Positions 45,447-57,331 are shown, numbered from the stretch's first letter. The stretch is 64,000 bases of DNA from Tolypocladium sp. Sup5 PDA-1 (GCA_000750105.3 JPHH03000036.1:248001-312000); one strand, 5' to 3'. Notes: generated by a model not told the origin, from the letters alone. Numbers and translations are program-made.

Positions 45447-47302
45447 CAGATGGCTCTTGTTTCTATTCCTGGTTCATATTCCCGCTTATTGCTCTACGAT
45501 AATGCTACTGTCGAATATTTCTTGTTCCATTTACTTTGCAACTTATCCCATTTATATTGCGGCTTGTCTCTTTATATTGCCGCTTCTTTTAGTATCTGAG
45601 TCTTTATGGTCAAGTATCGTGCTGCCATCGCTAGTTTTGTAGATGCTAGCTCACGGACTACCCCTCGATAGTCGAAGGGAAAGAATTCGAAGAACGGGAG
45701 CTATTGGAAACTCAAATTCTACTTACGCATGGGCCCGAGTCTACGCAACTAAATAGTCGCTGCATGACTAGATTACGTTCGGAGGTTCGGGGAGGTCGGG
45801 CTAAGCTTCAACTCATACCCAACACGTATACTTTGCCTTCTAGTCGTCCGAGTGCTCCTTTTCGGCGACGCTGAGCGTTTCCGTCTGATGAGGCCCGCTG
45901 GTATTCTCAGGGCCCATCTTCTCCCTGCATCAAGCCCGCTACACGATTCAGGCTTCTGGCCCCTGAACTCGTTACAAGAGGCGCATATATATATTATATC
46001 TGGCAACCGTTCGAAACAGCTGCCGCCGGCTACCACTCCACACCAACAAACCTCTCAACACCCTGATTCGAGAGGGGAGGGTTAGCCCACTCGCAAACCT
46101 TGCCTCGCAACTCTGCCACGTTGAGTCGAAGAATCCAGCCCAGCGTTCATGTATGGAAGAGGCCAATAGCGAGAGGGCTAGGGTTGTGTGGGTTAGTTCT
46201 GTTCGTACAACTGGCCGCCCAATCCTCTTAGACAAACTAATCCCATATGTCTCGTTACCAGGCTGTCAATGCAACTCCAGAACCATCGATGGCCGAACCC
46301 CAACGGCGATACACTCATCGCACGCGGAGTGTCATGACTGCTCCGTTATCCGTGGCCTTTCGGCCTGCAGCAGTTCAATCTAGGGTAACGCCATGCGCGA
46401 TATACCGCCGTTGTAGTACCCTAGAGCCCGAGGTCAATCAACTCGCGTGCCGACAGCCGCCCGCAACGCAAGGCAGCCCGAGGTACGAGCACCGGACATA
46501 TGAATTGTAGCTGCGTCGTGGCACGAAACGGCTGGTGCGTGCCGGCCAGCCGTATGTTTCCAGCCCTAAGACGCACACCACGGCAAATAGTTCCGGGCCC
46601 CAGAGCCCGAAGAAAGCAAAGACTGCACGTGGCAAATGCCCTTGAGCCTGATGCTTAGGCAGTGCCCCCCGGGCCCGTCGGAACGTCAGCTGGGCTCCGG
46701 AGGACGGGGTCGATCCGGGCCCTCGGGGCGGCATCAAGTGGCAACATACTTGGATCTCCAGACTCCAAATCGATGGATTGCGTTACCTTGGCGTGGAGGC
46801 CGAGATGGTATCCCGGGAAGGCGCCCGGCGCTCAACCGCAATGAGGGACGGAACTAAACATGCCAAATGAAGTCCCGGGCCAACATGAGGCCCTTGACGC
46901 AGGGTACCTGCAGCAACAAAGCTGCCAGCGGCAGGCTCTTGAGTCTTGACCAGTTGAGTATTGACTCTCGACTGCCTCGTGCGGGCGCTACGCGCTGTGG
47001 GCTCACGAAAACTGCGGGACAAACCCACGTTTCTGATCCCTAAATTAAAGAAGCAAACATTGCCTGAAGCTGTGGCTCATGCACTTTGCGGCCTTGCAAG
47101 CAGCGTTTCCGATAGCTTTGCCTGATAGTGCTCACAATGCATGTTACTCACAATACCAGGAGTAATGGTGCGAGTTGAGAAATGAATATAAACAGAGGCT
47201 TTTCCGCCGGTATTAAATGCAGTTTCTATAGCTACTAGCCAAAGTCATCATATCTAAACAACTCAACTTCAACAGCCCCAAACCACACTCCCGTTGAACA
47301 AG
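45447..47302. other. Intergenic, no gene seen
   Basis: About 1.9 kb with no supported gene. The sequence right after 45446 is T-rich. Short frames near 46000-46900 lack family resemblance. Confidence 0.5.
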
Positions 47303-48315
47303 ATGCAGTTCAAGCACCTCGCCCTCTTCGCGGCCCATGCCGCCGCCGTCGCGGTCCCCTACGAGCCGGCCATGGCCAACGGCGTCGTCTGGGAGAGCGG
47401 CCCCTCGCGTCTCGCCGAGGCGCGCCGCGAATGCAACGCCGACAACTGCCTGCGCAACCTGCGCGACGACCGGTACCGCTCGAGCGCCAGCGGGTTCTGC
47501 TCGACGTTTATCCAGTCCACCGTCACGCACACCGGCTTTGCGGCTGCCACGAACACCACGACGGTGACGCAGACGCCGGCTCCTGTTGTCGTCACGCAGG
47601 TCGTCGTTGGGTAAGTTATTCCGCCTCGGTCAAACTGTTATATCTGCTCTTGGAGTTTGACACTGGACGGACGGCTAATACCCCTTGCGTACAGCAATGT
47701 TATAAACGCAACCTCGACGCAGCTCGTCACCCAGTACACCACCATCGCGGATACGCGATACAACAAGCGCGACGCGGCACCGGCGTATCCTTCTTGGCTG
47801 CCGGCCTCGTACCCGGCATCGCAAGTCAGCAGCGCATGCTCCTGCTTCATCCATAAGCCGTCGCCCGTCGTCCAGACCACCATCGCTGGGGCCAACTCGA
47901 CCCAGGTTCTTACTGAAATGGTGAGCATCCACATAGACTGCCCAACCACCCATGCATATCATGCCAGTCCGCTAACCGACTCTAGAGAACCCTCGCTCCC
48001 GTCACCAACACCGTCACCCACACCTGGACCAACACCACCACCGTCGTCGCCACGCAGACCGCCAGCGTCGGCCTGGAGTGCGGCATCAGGGGCTGCATCA
48101 TGGGCCGGTTCCTCCTCCCCGGCTCGGGCAAGGAGGACAGCAAGGCCACCTGCAAGGCCAAGTGCATGGCGAACCCGGCCTGCCTCTCGTTCCAGTGGGG
48201 GACGATGGACAGCAGCTGCAACCTCTCCAACAGGGATGCCAATACTGTCTGGTACTCCCGGAGCGCGGGCCCTTGCCTCACGTACTTGGTTTACGATCGC
48301 AATTGCCAGGCTTAG
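47303..48315 (+). CDS. Secreted apple/PAN-like cysteine-rich protein
   Basis: Predicted extracellular protein of 287 aa from three exons: 47303-47610, 47695-47920 and 47986-48315 (donors GTAAGT and GTGAGC; junctions VVVG/NVINAT and LTEM/RTLAPV). Signal peptide MQFKHLALFAAHAAAVAVP. Residues 24-60 carry CNADNCLRNLRDDRY and FCST, a pattern common near the N-terminus of fungal secreted proteins. The centre is T/V-rich, with many N-x-T sites (TNTTTVTQT, VINATSTQ, WTNTTTVVA), so probably heavily glycosylated. The C-terminal 75 residues have six or more cysteines (CGIRGC, CKAKCMANPACLSFQWG, SCNLSN, PCLTY, NCQA) in an apple/PAN-like arrangement. Possible wall or glycan binding; no enzymatic domain. 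Confidence 0.78.
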
Positions 48316-49038
48316 GTGGATTTGTTCCTCGACGAGGATATGACTGCATGCGATAAACGACATTATGGGGATTCCTGCTGCAGTCCCGCGTCGAGTGTAG
48401 CCTGTCATTAGGGTTGACTTTTCATGCTGGTGTAAAATCTATAAAAGACGTTTGTTGCAATGATATCCATAGATCAGTGTTGAAAACGTTGCTAGCATTT
48501 CGGGGACACGGGGGAAGTGCGCGGTGGAAACACCAACACCGGGACGGTCCGGGGCGGGGCCAGCACAGCGCAGGACGTGTCTCGTTGGGCCAATAGGTCC
48601 GAATCTGAGCATCATTTCGGCCTCACCTCTTTGCTCCCTTCCGTCCCGTGCGGAGTTCTGTGGTTTGAACTTTGAACCGTGAGATCCTGGGATGTCCTAA
48701 TTGGGCAAGTGGGGCGCCAGGCCGCCGCAAGCGCCGGACCATGTCGGTCGGGTTTATGGGCGGCTCCATAAAGCCGTAGGTGGCTTCGGGGCTACGGTCC
48801 ATGACGAAAAGTCGATGGCGTCGGGCTGACGCATCGGGTCCGGAGATGATAATGCCTTCAAAAGAAAACCTACGGGCCATGAATATATAAAGGGTGCGCC
48901 GAGGGCGTCTGGCCTCGCATCAGTCACTGATGCCATTGCTTTAGCTCCAAGTTGATCCAGCCTTTCATCTCCGGTTCAGACAAAAGAACATCTTCTCTCC
49001 ATCAGAGCGCCGGTCAAGCTCAGTTCCACTACTCCAAC
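48316..49038. other. Intergenic, SDR promoter
   Basis: No gene. A TATATAAA box lies at 48884-48891, about 150 bp before the SDR start. Confidence 0.45.
48884..48891 (+). promoter_or_regulatory. TATA box upstream of the SDR gene
   Basis: TATATAAA, followed about 150 bp later by the SDR start codon at 49039. Confidence 0.45.
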
Positions 49039-49840
49039 ATGTCTCTCTCCGGCAAAGTCATCCTCGTCACCGGCGGCTCCAACGGCATCGGCAAGGCCTG
49101 CGTCGAGCGGCTCGCCCAGGACGGCGCCAGCGTCGTCGTCAACTCCAACCGCGACGCCGCCTCCGCAGACGCCATCGTCGCGTCCATCGGGGCGGACCGC
49201 GCGCTCGCCGTGTAGGCCGACGTGTCGACGCTCGAGGGCGTGGGCAGGCTCGTCGACGAGGCCGTCGCCAAGTTCGGGAAGCTGGATGCGGTGATGGCGA
49301 ACGCGGGCATGATGCTGATGCGGAACGTTGAGAACACGGCCGAGGAGGACTTTGATCAGTGCTTCAACCTCAACGTCAAGGGGCCATATTTCCTCGCGCA
49401 GGTACGCTCCCCTTTCCTTATACGCAAAACCCCCTGGAGGGACAATGCTAACGGCCATGTAGAAAGTCGTTCCGCACATGCCCCCCGGCGGACGCATCAT
49501 CTTCGTCTCAACCGGCATCTGCCACTTCTCCAGCGTGACGCCCGACTACCTGCTCTACGCGGCGACCAAGGGCGCCATCGAGCAGATGACGCGCGTCATG
49601 GCCAAGGGGCTCGCGGCCAAGGGCATCACCGTCAACGCCGTGGGGCCCGGCCCGACGGCGACCGACTTCTTCTTCCGCGGCAAGTCCGAGGCCATGGTCG
49701 AGGGCATGAAGAAGGCGAACCCGTTTGGGCGCCTGGGCGAGGCGGCCGACGTGGCCGGCGTCGTGGCGTTTCTGTGCGGCAAGGACAGCAGCTGGGTCAG
49801 TGGGCAGACCTACTTGGTGAATGGGGCGATGATGGTGTGA
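49039..49840 (+). pseudogene. Short-chain dehydrogenase/reductase interrupted by one in-frame TAG
   Basis: Classical NAD(P)-dependent SDR, about 246 residues if the stop is read through. Exons are 49039-49401 and 49463-49840 (donor GTACGC, acceptor CATGTAG), phase 0. All family landmarks are present: cofactor motif VTGGSNGIGKA, NANAG-equivalent VMANAGMM, catalytic Ser region FVSTGICHFS, catalytic Tyr/Lys in YAATKGA, and PGPTATDF. The only lesion is a TAG at 49213-49215 between RALAV and ADVSTLEG, after the second beta strand. A glutamine codon is usual at this place in relatives (VQADVS), so a single C-to-T change (CAG to TAG) explains it. The rest of the frame is intact, so this is a recent nonsense allele, a translated read-through gene, or a sequence error. 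Confidence 0.75.
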
Positions 49841-51079
49841 CCGAGGAGTGAGGATGTAATGAGTTTAGAGGATGTTTAATGTTATGAGTCTATTCGGTTG
49901 GCAACTCCCTCGGCTGCCTGATGTCTCTCTTATCGCTTCAGGTTGTCGAGCGAGACAGGAGACGGTTTCTAACCAGTCTCGTGGTCTAGGCCCAGTTGTT
50001 CGTATCGGTCGCATGCTGGGACGTAGTGCGGTGTGTTCAGTGTATCGCAACACGGCTATTGCGACGCCGGGAATCTTGAGTGTGTTTTCCGACAGCTCGG
50101 TAGCTAACATGACTCTATTTTTGGTGTGTCGCTACTCCGTACTCCTACTTCAATAAGTATGCGCGTAGTAGCTGCCTGGAACTATACGGACTATAAGTCA
50201 AGCGAAGTTATCTGGCTTAGTATTGACATGGATGGTGTGGAATCCACCTTGCGTTGAAGCGCGGATTTCTATCAGTAAGTGGGGAGCATTGCGCTGTGCG
50301 TAATTACATACGGATGGATGAAGGATCGAAAGCCACGCAAGGGACTGGCCCAAGCCACGTAAATCTGACTGGTCACTGTCATTCCATCGCGGCTCTCCGA
50401 CAAGAGAAAAGGCCTCAACTAGTCCGTACAGAAGATAAAGAGGATCAAGTAACAGAACCATCAGTCCTGGTCTCATCATCTAATACGTTGGGCCCCATCT
50501 TGCCTCCTTACCATGACGCTTAATTTCTAAAGAGGGGGCAATCGGCTGCGGACACAAGGCGAGCTGACTTAAGAGCCGTCTGATTCCACAGCCCTGAGTG
50601 CGGCTGAGCCCAGGTCCTGTGAGTGGCGTTGGCGAGACCTGGTGGAGCTCACCCCATTATGTCGATCAACACGCAAGAAGTATGTGAGAATGTCTTTATT
50701 GACAAACAATTAACGTAAGTTGAGTGAGTATACACCAAGACGAATAGCAGTCTAATGACGGCGCTTATACCCGTGCATTCTAGTGAACACGGCCAACGAC
50801 AACTCTGAGTTCAGCGAGCGACAACACCCCCACTGCCTCTGACAACCTGGCATCAGAACTAGGGCAACGATCCTCAATCGACACTATACTCAGGCAACCG
50901 CGCTACGTCAGCCTGCGTCACTATTCGACGGGGTTAGGGCGGGACCGCCGTTAAGATTGCCCTGCGACATATCATAGCAATCTACCTCCGTACTCCGTAC
51001 ATCGCTGAACTTACGATGCTGGTGCCCAGATAAAGGCGAAGGACTCCCACTCTTACTGATCCCAGGCGAAACAGCTCAC
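49841..51079. other. Intergenic, no gene seen
   Basis: About 1.2 kb without supported coding sequence and with lower GC content than the coding regions. Confidence 0.45.
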
Positions 51080-52475
51080 CATGGGCGACTGGGACGTATC
51101 CTGCGCCATTTGCGGCGTCATCTTCGCTCCCGGCCTGGTCGAAATCGAGTCGGAAAATGGCCCTTCACCAGAAGGCAAGTCCGCGACCAACTGCTCTTTG
51201 TACCATTCGGCCTGGAGGCAAGCCTGACGCATCATCAGAGCCCGAGTACTACCGCGACTACCGCTACGACAGGACCAAAGTCACCAAATCCGACCTGCAG
51301 TGGCTCCCGGAAAACAATGCATTGGGACTATGGCCTGAATCACCCGAAAGCCCCAAGTCGGTCGCCTCGAAGATGCCGGCGTGGTCCCTTCGTTACTGAC
51401 GTCTCCCGCATAGATCCTATTTCACCGGAAAGTTCTTTGGGGGAGACTATGTACGTCCACATCCATAATCAAACATCTAGCGACGGCTGGCTAATATGTC
51501 CGAGAAGGGATCCGTGACGCTCCTCGAAATGGACGGTGCGCTGCCAGCACACCAGCTCCCGTGATCATGACTTTAATGCGTAGAATAGGAGTACCCTCGT
51601 ATATTGAGGAAATCGAACAGGATATGGTCACGTATGTCTCTCGATGGGCTCGTTGTGTTAGTACTAACCTCTGCTAGGTACCCATGTATGATGGGAGGAG
51701 TCTCCGTCTTTCCCTTTCACGAGGCTTGCTATGAGCTCCTCACCCGGGCAATCACAAGAAACGCCAAAGCCCCCATAGACGAGGAGATCCTCTATTCTGC
51801 ATTTGTGCAGCTAGGGGATGAGCACGTGTATTGGCACCTGGATATAGACTACGGCGACCCGCCGCCGAGAGACAACCGGGCGTGGATGTCGAATGCCGGC
51901 GATGAGGTAACGACGCTTCGATGGTATTGCTGTAGCGTGCTAACGTATCACTCTAATAGCTGTTGGTCAAGAACCCTGTAGAGAAGGCTGACATATCTGC
52001 CTACCTTGTCCAGCAGCCGAGGTCCTCCCCAGCCGTGACGCGGTCGTGGAACGCCTTGCATGATCCCTTTTGCAGGCTCCCTGGCGAGATCCGACAGCAA
52101 CTGCTCGAGCTGCTGCCACTTCGGGATCTGTCAGCTCTCAAGACTGCGTCCTACCCAATGCACGCCACTGTGCCATCGAAGGCAGTCTGGGATGGAGTAT
52201 TCTCAGAAACCATGCCGTGGCTCTGGGAGATGGGGGACGTCCTGAGCCGGGGCGAACACGGAAGACTCGATTTGTTTGGTACGATTCGAGAGCTACAGAG
52301 GCGGACGACTTTTTCCACCGGCACTGACCACTTTTGTCTTACCCTCGCCAATCGAAGACGAGTGTGGTCCGTTTGCGCGAGCATTGCCGATGTGTATGGG
52401 AAACTATTGGAGAGCACCGGCTCGACCCGGGAATGGAATACGACAGAGAATAATGGCTGCTTCGAGCTCAAGTAG
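51080..52475 (+). pseudogene. F-box protein gene with apparent frameshifts
   Basis: A fungal F-box protein of the type with an N-terminal zinc-like motif. The start MGDWDVSCAICGVIFAPG carries C-x2-C. Coding continues in shifted frames as EYYRDYRYDRTKVTKSDLQ, then as GPFVTDVSRIDPISPESSLG, a change that needs an indel near 51370-51400 because no intron fits. Good exons resume at about 51679 (YPCMMGGVSVFPFHEACYE), end at the GTAACG donor near 51927, and continue from about 51961 (LLVKNPVEKADI) to the stop at 52473. The F-box is in this last exon: DPFCRLPGEIRQQLLELLPL and LSALKTASYPMHAT, ending FSETMPWLWEMGDVLS. The 3' half could still be expressed; the 5' half looks damaged. Confidence 0.6.
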
Positions 52476-53244
52476 CAGTAGCCACAATGCCATGACTTCA
52501 GTTGCCGCATGCTCAACCGGGTTTCTCTAAACATTGGCTGCCGAAAGCCGGACAGTGAAAGGCTCCTCAGGGGTTCTCACACCAAGTTACTTACAACGCC
52601 CGAGCTCTCAAGCTCAAGCTTAGCCGCTGCAAATCTCTCTGCACTTAGCGGACGTATAATACTCTTTACTCGTCGAAAGCTCCTTCTCGTCGCGCTTAAT
52701 ATGCACAGGAGGCTTCGATTCCCGCGCGTTCCACATGGCGGGATCACGACAAGGCAGTCCTGGCATGAAATCAATTTCCTAGTCAAACAGCTTACATCAA
52801 GCAACTAGTGGGATGGTGCGGACAAATCCAAGGTGGATGGTGATGGCTGAGGAGCATCACATGGAAGCCGCAGGCGTTGTTTCTCGGATTGATTAATGAC
52901 TTAAAACGCGTCTTTTCAGCCGAACGACTGCTATTGGCCGCGCAACTGCCTTCCTGTTTCCTCCAAGCGCAATCAAATCTTCACATAGTCCGTCCTCCAA
53001 GGAAGTTGCAACAACGCGTGCTGTAGATAGTTAGCCCCTGTGCATTAGAAGATTAGGGCGCAGTTACCGTTATGAGGTTCCTCGTGGATGTAGCCAAAGC
53101 CGCCACCCGCCAGAGATCCGTAGCATCTACTCCTCTGGCCACTTGCTCTTGTCTTCTCCAAGATTGATTCTCAACAGTCGTATGGCGTATATTTGGAAAA
53201 CTTGATAGATCGTAATTACAGGACTGCGTACTGTAAAGTGCATT
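52476..53244. other. Convergent 3' region, no gene seen
   Basis: Between the F-box gene and the NLR tail; nothing recognised. Confidence 0.45.
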
Positions 53245-55381
53245 CTACCTACTCCATTTCTCTATGATAGAAAGAAACCGGAGTGTGTTTGGATGCTTTG
53301 GACCAAGAACTCGCTGGCAAGCCTGAACACAGTCCTTCATCAGCACCAATGCCTCTTCATGTCGACCTTGCCATTTCCATGTAAGTACGAGGTTGATCAT
53401 AGTCTTGAGCGCATCAGGATGGTCTGCTCCTAGCTTCGTCTTGCTCGCCTCTATCACCTGCAGTAATAGTTTCTCGGCCTCTTCCCATCGGCCCTGTTCG
53501 ATATACGTTACCGCAAGATTGCCCATGCTCGATAGCGTGTCAGGATGGTCTGCTCCTAGCTTCGTCTTGCTCGCCTCTATCACCTGCAGTAATAGCTTCT
53601 CGGCCTCTTCCCATCGGCCCTGTTCCCTATACGTTGACGCAAGAATAGCCATGCTCCTGAGCGTGTTAGGATGGTCTGCTCCTAGCTTCGTCTTGCTCGT
53701 CTCCATCACCTGCAAAAACAGCTCCTCGGCCTCTTTATCCCACCCTTTATTCAAAAGAACGCATCCAAGCAACGATGAACTTGCTAAAGTTTCCTCATCA
53801 TCCCTTCCCATCCTCTTCTCGAACGTCCTCCTTGCTTTACGAATCATCCGCTCGGCAACGCCATACCTGCCTTGTAGCCACGCATACCATCCCACGTTAT
53901 ATAAAAGACCCGCCCATGTCTCCATCAGACCGTCTTTGTTTGGCCGATACTCGACCGCCGCTTCAACGTGTGCATAGAGCCTCTGACAAGTTGCCCAGTT
54001 CTCATAGTCTCCACTCGGGAACGAGGCAGCCATTAGCGTGATATACCGCTGTTTGAAAGACTCGTGCAGTTCACATGCTTCCAGCCACCTCCTCGTCGAT
54101 AGCTGCACAAGCCCGTGCATCTCGAACACGTCCCCTCCTTCGTTTGCGGTAATAAGACAGTAGTTCCTCAGCAGCGCCACATCCTCTTCGAATTCGCAAT
54201 CCACGTGGCCATCGTCACGATCGGATTCCGAGTCTGTCCACTCATTTGGACCACAGGCTTGCGTAGCGTCCGTGGTGTTTCTAGAGGGCTTGAGGAGCGA
54301 CTCAGGGATGCCTTGCCGATTGAAGAAGCTTATAAACGAGAGGAGATCTGCCGCAGAGGGTCTCTTGGAGCGGATGTAGTCGAAGGAAACTTGCCAGGTC
54401 GTAAGAATCGCGTTCGACGCGCCTCCATCCCTGCGTAGGTCGCCGGCGTCATGTCGAAGAAGTCTCACTCTCTGACTCTCGCTCTCTCGAAAATTCGCCA
54501 AGTACTTCTCTAGTGAGCTCCGCGGCGACCTTGTTTGTATATAGGCCGCTGCCTGGCTGATGGCTAGTGGGACATGATCAAGTGCCCGCACGAGAGCTGC
54601 TGCTGTATCCGCATCCGAGAGCGATCCTAATCTGTTCTCCAGCAGCCTAAGAGCGTCCGCCTGCGTCATGGGGCCGACTTCGATCACATTTTGGAGGGCA
54701 CCGGTTAGCCTAAAAGCCAAGGCCCTATCGCGGGTGGTGAGGATAATGGATCCGTTTCGACTCTGTGGTAAGTACGTCGCCAATGGCCGCGCATTCTGGG
54801 TATTCCCGCTCACGCCGTAGAATATATCACAGTCGTCGGCGCTGTCGAGAATCATTACCCATCTGCCGTTTCGTTCGTTGGACAGCCAACTGTATACAAG
54901 CTGCAGTACATCGACCTTGGGCTGGTTCCGACCTGGCAGCTTGACGATGTCGGCAATCACCCTGAAGTCTTCCATCACTCGCGCCTGTGTGCTGGCATGG
55001 ACCCAGAACACCCACGTGTCGACAGATTTTGCAGCGATGCGATGAGCGAATTCGATGGCCTGCTGCGATTTGCTGTCTCTCGGTCACCCTCGTGATAGAC
55101 TGATAGCACTCCCGGCATCAAGCTTACCCAACACCGCCCAGGCCTACCAGGGCCACGCGACTGGCCGACTGGGAGCATATCTGGTCCATCCGCTTGAGAA
55201 TGTCTCCGCAGTTGACGAAATCGGGGTCGCGGCGGAAGGGGATCGTCGCGTACGGGGCCGGCGTAGTTTCTGGTTGTTCTGAGGCCAGCGAGAAGTGGAA
55301 CTCCGCATTGATCGGCGCGAGGTTCTGTCCCACCTGGAGGCCCTGGTTTTGGGCCCCGAAGGAAACGGTTGACCCTGCCAT
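53245..55381 (-). CDS. NB-ARC/TPR NLR receptor with an N-terminal RHIM-like amyloid motif (PNT1-like)
   Basis: STAND-class intracellular receptor predicted to oligomerise on ligand binding and seed an amyloid signal. Exons are 55381-55128 and 55072-53245, with a 55-nt intron (GTAAGC ... GACAG) inside the P-loop that rebuilds GLGGVGKSQQAIEF; 693 aa. Residues 7-25 (FGAQNQGLQVGQNLAPIN) contain N-x-G-x-Q-x-G-x-N, the pseudo-palindromic RHIM-like motif. The NB-ARC region follows with Walker A (GGVGKS), Walker B (RWVMILDSADD), the sensor-like IILTTRDRAL and LDHVPLAISQAA. Further on are HGLVQLSTRRWLE and a C-terminal TPR array with three nearly identical 42-residue repeats (AEKLLLQVIEASKTKLGADH) plus diverged ones. 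It is divergent, by 184 bp, from the HeLo-like gene carrying the matching motif. Confidence 0.88.
53412..53790 (-). repeat. 126-bp tandem repeats encoding TPR units
   Basis: The same sequence (for example AGGATGGTCTGCTCCTAGC on the + strand) recurs at about 53416, 53542 and 53668, an exact 126-bp period (42 codons). Identity is high at the DNA level, including third positions, so the repeats have recently duplicated or been homogenised. Confidence 0.85.
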
Positions 55382-55565
55382 GTTCGGATTCTGATGCTTT
55401 GGTGCTTTGGTTATCTGTATTGCAGCGTTGGGCCGCTTACCGAGTGAGAGTGGTTTGCCGCTGACCTGCAGCTGCACGTGATTGTTGCCTGTCAGCCGTG
55501 GCTCTCGAGGCTGATCGGTGTGTCGTCTTCTCCCAACATTGACTTAGACGCTGCAACCCCACACA
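55382..55565. promoter_or_regulatory. Bidirectional promoter of the NLR/HeLo-like pair
   Basis: 184 bp between the two divergent start codons, too short for two independent full promoters, which implies co-regulation. No TATA box was evident. Confidence 0.5.
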
Positions 55566-56457
55566 ATGGACCCCCTCAGTATCGCTGCTGGCATAACTGG
55601 CATAGTTGTACCTGCCTTGCACTGCGTACGGCTCTTACTACGAGATATTCAGAGCATTGTCGATGCGCCAAACGACGTCAGTTTGCTCAAGGAAGACCTG
55701 CTCACCATCGACCATGCCCTTGCTTCTCTTCAGGCCGTGTCGGACCAGCAATGGGAGTCGCTTGGCGAGGCTGTGGTCGACCAGTCGAAGTCTGCGATGA
55801 TGTTCTGCACAGAGTCATGTACCAAGTTCCAGGCCGCTATTAGTCGCTGGACCCGGCACAGCGATGAGGGAAAGCTATCCTGGCGGGATCGAGCAACAGT
55901 CGGCATCTTCAAACAAGGCCAAATAAAGTCCACGTCGGCGCAGCTGCAGAACTGCAGGAATACTCTGACTTCGGTTGTCAGCATCGCGACGTTGTGAGTT
56001 GAAGTCTCTGGCCTTGAGCAAACCGATATTAATGCAACACAGACACAGCTCCCTTCAACTAACGCATACGGCCGAAGACGTGATGAAATTGATATCGATA
56101 AAGGAAGCGGAGATCGCAGTTGCGATGGCAGCGACAGACAAACTGCTGGCTGAGGTGGATTCGAAGCTAGGAGCGCTTTGTCTTTCGGGGCAAGACGAGG
56201 GTGAGATGGAAGTCGACCGGGCTAGTGCAATCAGCCAGGTGACAGTCGAAAAGGCTTCCCTGAGTGTATCGAGCAAACTGCTTGAAGAGCTGCTCTCCAG
56301 AGCCCAAGCTGCAGCTGCAAATGCCCGGGGAGATCAGGATCGGATAGTCAATACCTTTGGAAATCAGAATGAGGGAGTTCAGATTGGCGTTAGCTATGGC
56401 GCCATTAGCAACATTTCATTCGGTAGGAGAGAGAGAGATCCATCACTGAAGACATAG
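55566..56457 (+). CDS. HeLo-like domain protein with a C-terminal RHIM-like amyloid motif (HELLP-like cell-death executor)
   Basis: Predicted membrane-targeting cell-death effector controlled by amyloid templating. Exons are 55566-55993 and 56043-56457 with a 49-nt intron (GTGAGT ... AACACAG), rebuilding SIATLHSSLQLTH; 280 aa. The N-terminus MDPLSIAAGITGIVVPALHC is the hydrophobic first helix typical of HeLo-like (Helo_like_N) domains, followed by DIQSIVDAPNDVSLLKEDL and an all-helical domain to about residue 235. Residues about 247-265 (FGNQNEGVQIGVSYGAIS) carry N-x-G-x-Q-x-G, matching the motif at the N-terminus of the adjacent NLR; the core V-Q-I-G also fits mammalian RHIMs. In Chaetomium HELLP/PNT1 the same layout has been shown to control regulated cell death. 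Function here is inferred from layout. Confidence 0.85.
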
Positions 56458-57331
56458 TTTAGTCAAGGACATGTGCCCTGCTCGAAATAACTGACAGGAT
56501 CAATGGCGTCTATTCGGACGGACGATCAAGAGAAAGCTGGGTGTACGCTTGCGCACACAAGTCAACGAACGACCACGACGGGCATGAACTCAATACTCAA
56601 AAGTGATAGACGCTGCATCTACGTTTGGACGGCGGAAGACGCCTTGAATATTTACGAAATTATGGTGGCGACCGCGTCGCACAAAGTACAGCTCTGCCAC
56701 GTTAGGCCCCGAAGAGGTTCGGGCAACCGAGAGGCCTTGGTAGCCGAGATCCGCAGACAGGACCTCGTGTTGCGTTGAACCGCATCATGAAGTTTCTACA
56801 CCACGAGATACTAGGCGGGGGTGCCTCGTTCTCTCTTATTTTGCGGTACATGCTTGGCATTCTTGCCATAGCCTTCCGCTCGACGGCTTCTGGTGTTGGG
56901 TATTCTGCCCTGCCCGTCCTGGTTAGCTACCGCTGTGTCGGTGCGAAGGGGGGCTGAGACCTACACGTTCTCGGCGGCGTGAGCTCCTTGAGGTGATGAT
57001 GAAGGAGGAAGGTTCGAGAAAAGAGCCTGGTCACGTCACAACACCACGAGCCTGCCACTCGTACCGAAACAAAGAAGTTGTCGTCGCCCCATACCACTTG
57101 GATGTCGAATGGCGATACTGTAACTTCCGTCAGCGCCTGCTCATGAAGTGATAGTCTCTCGAGACTCACATAGGACTATGACGAACCCCAAGCCCAACCT
57201 TAGCACCATGCGGAAGTCGCTCCTTGGCATCAAATCCGGGGACCTCACAGCCAGAGCCGCCGCACGGTGGAGAAGAGGATCGACGGTGAGGCGTGCTGGG
57301 TCTGGGTACTCTCGCCCAGCCGCGCCAACGT
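56458..57331. other. Intergenic, possible coding scraps
   Basis: Two short frames are visible, one on + near 56503-56778 and one on - near 57169-56927 (containing PFDIQVVWGDDNFFVSV). The latter follows a TTACAG acceptor-like sequence and might be an exon of the small gene that starts at 57702, but I could not join them in phase. Confidence 0.35.

Noticed and set aside
50199..50212. Possible seventh small-RNA start (AGCGAAGTTATCT)
   Set aside because: No matching CTTCGCT end, T-run or B box follows, so it is a chance match.
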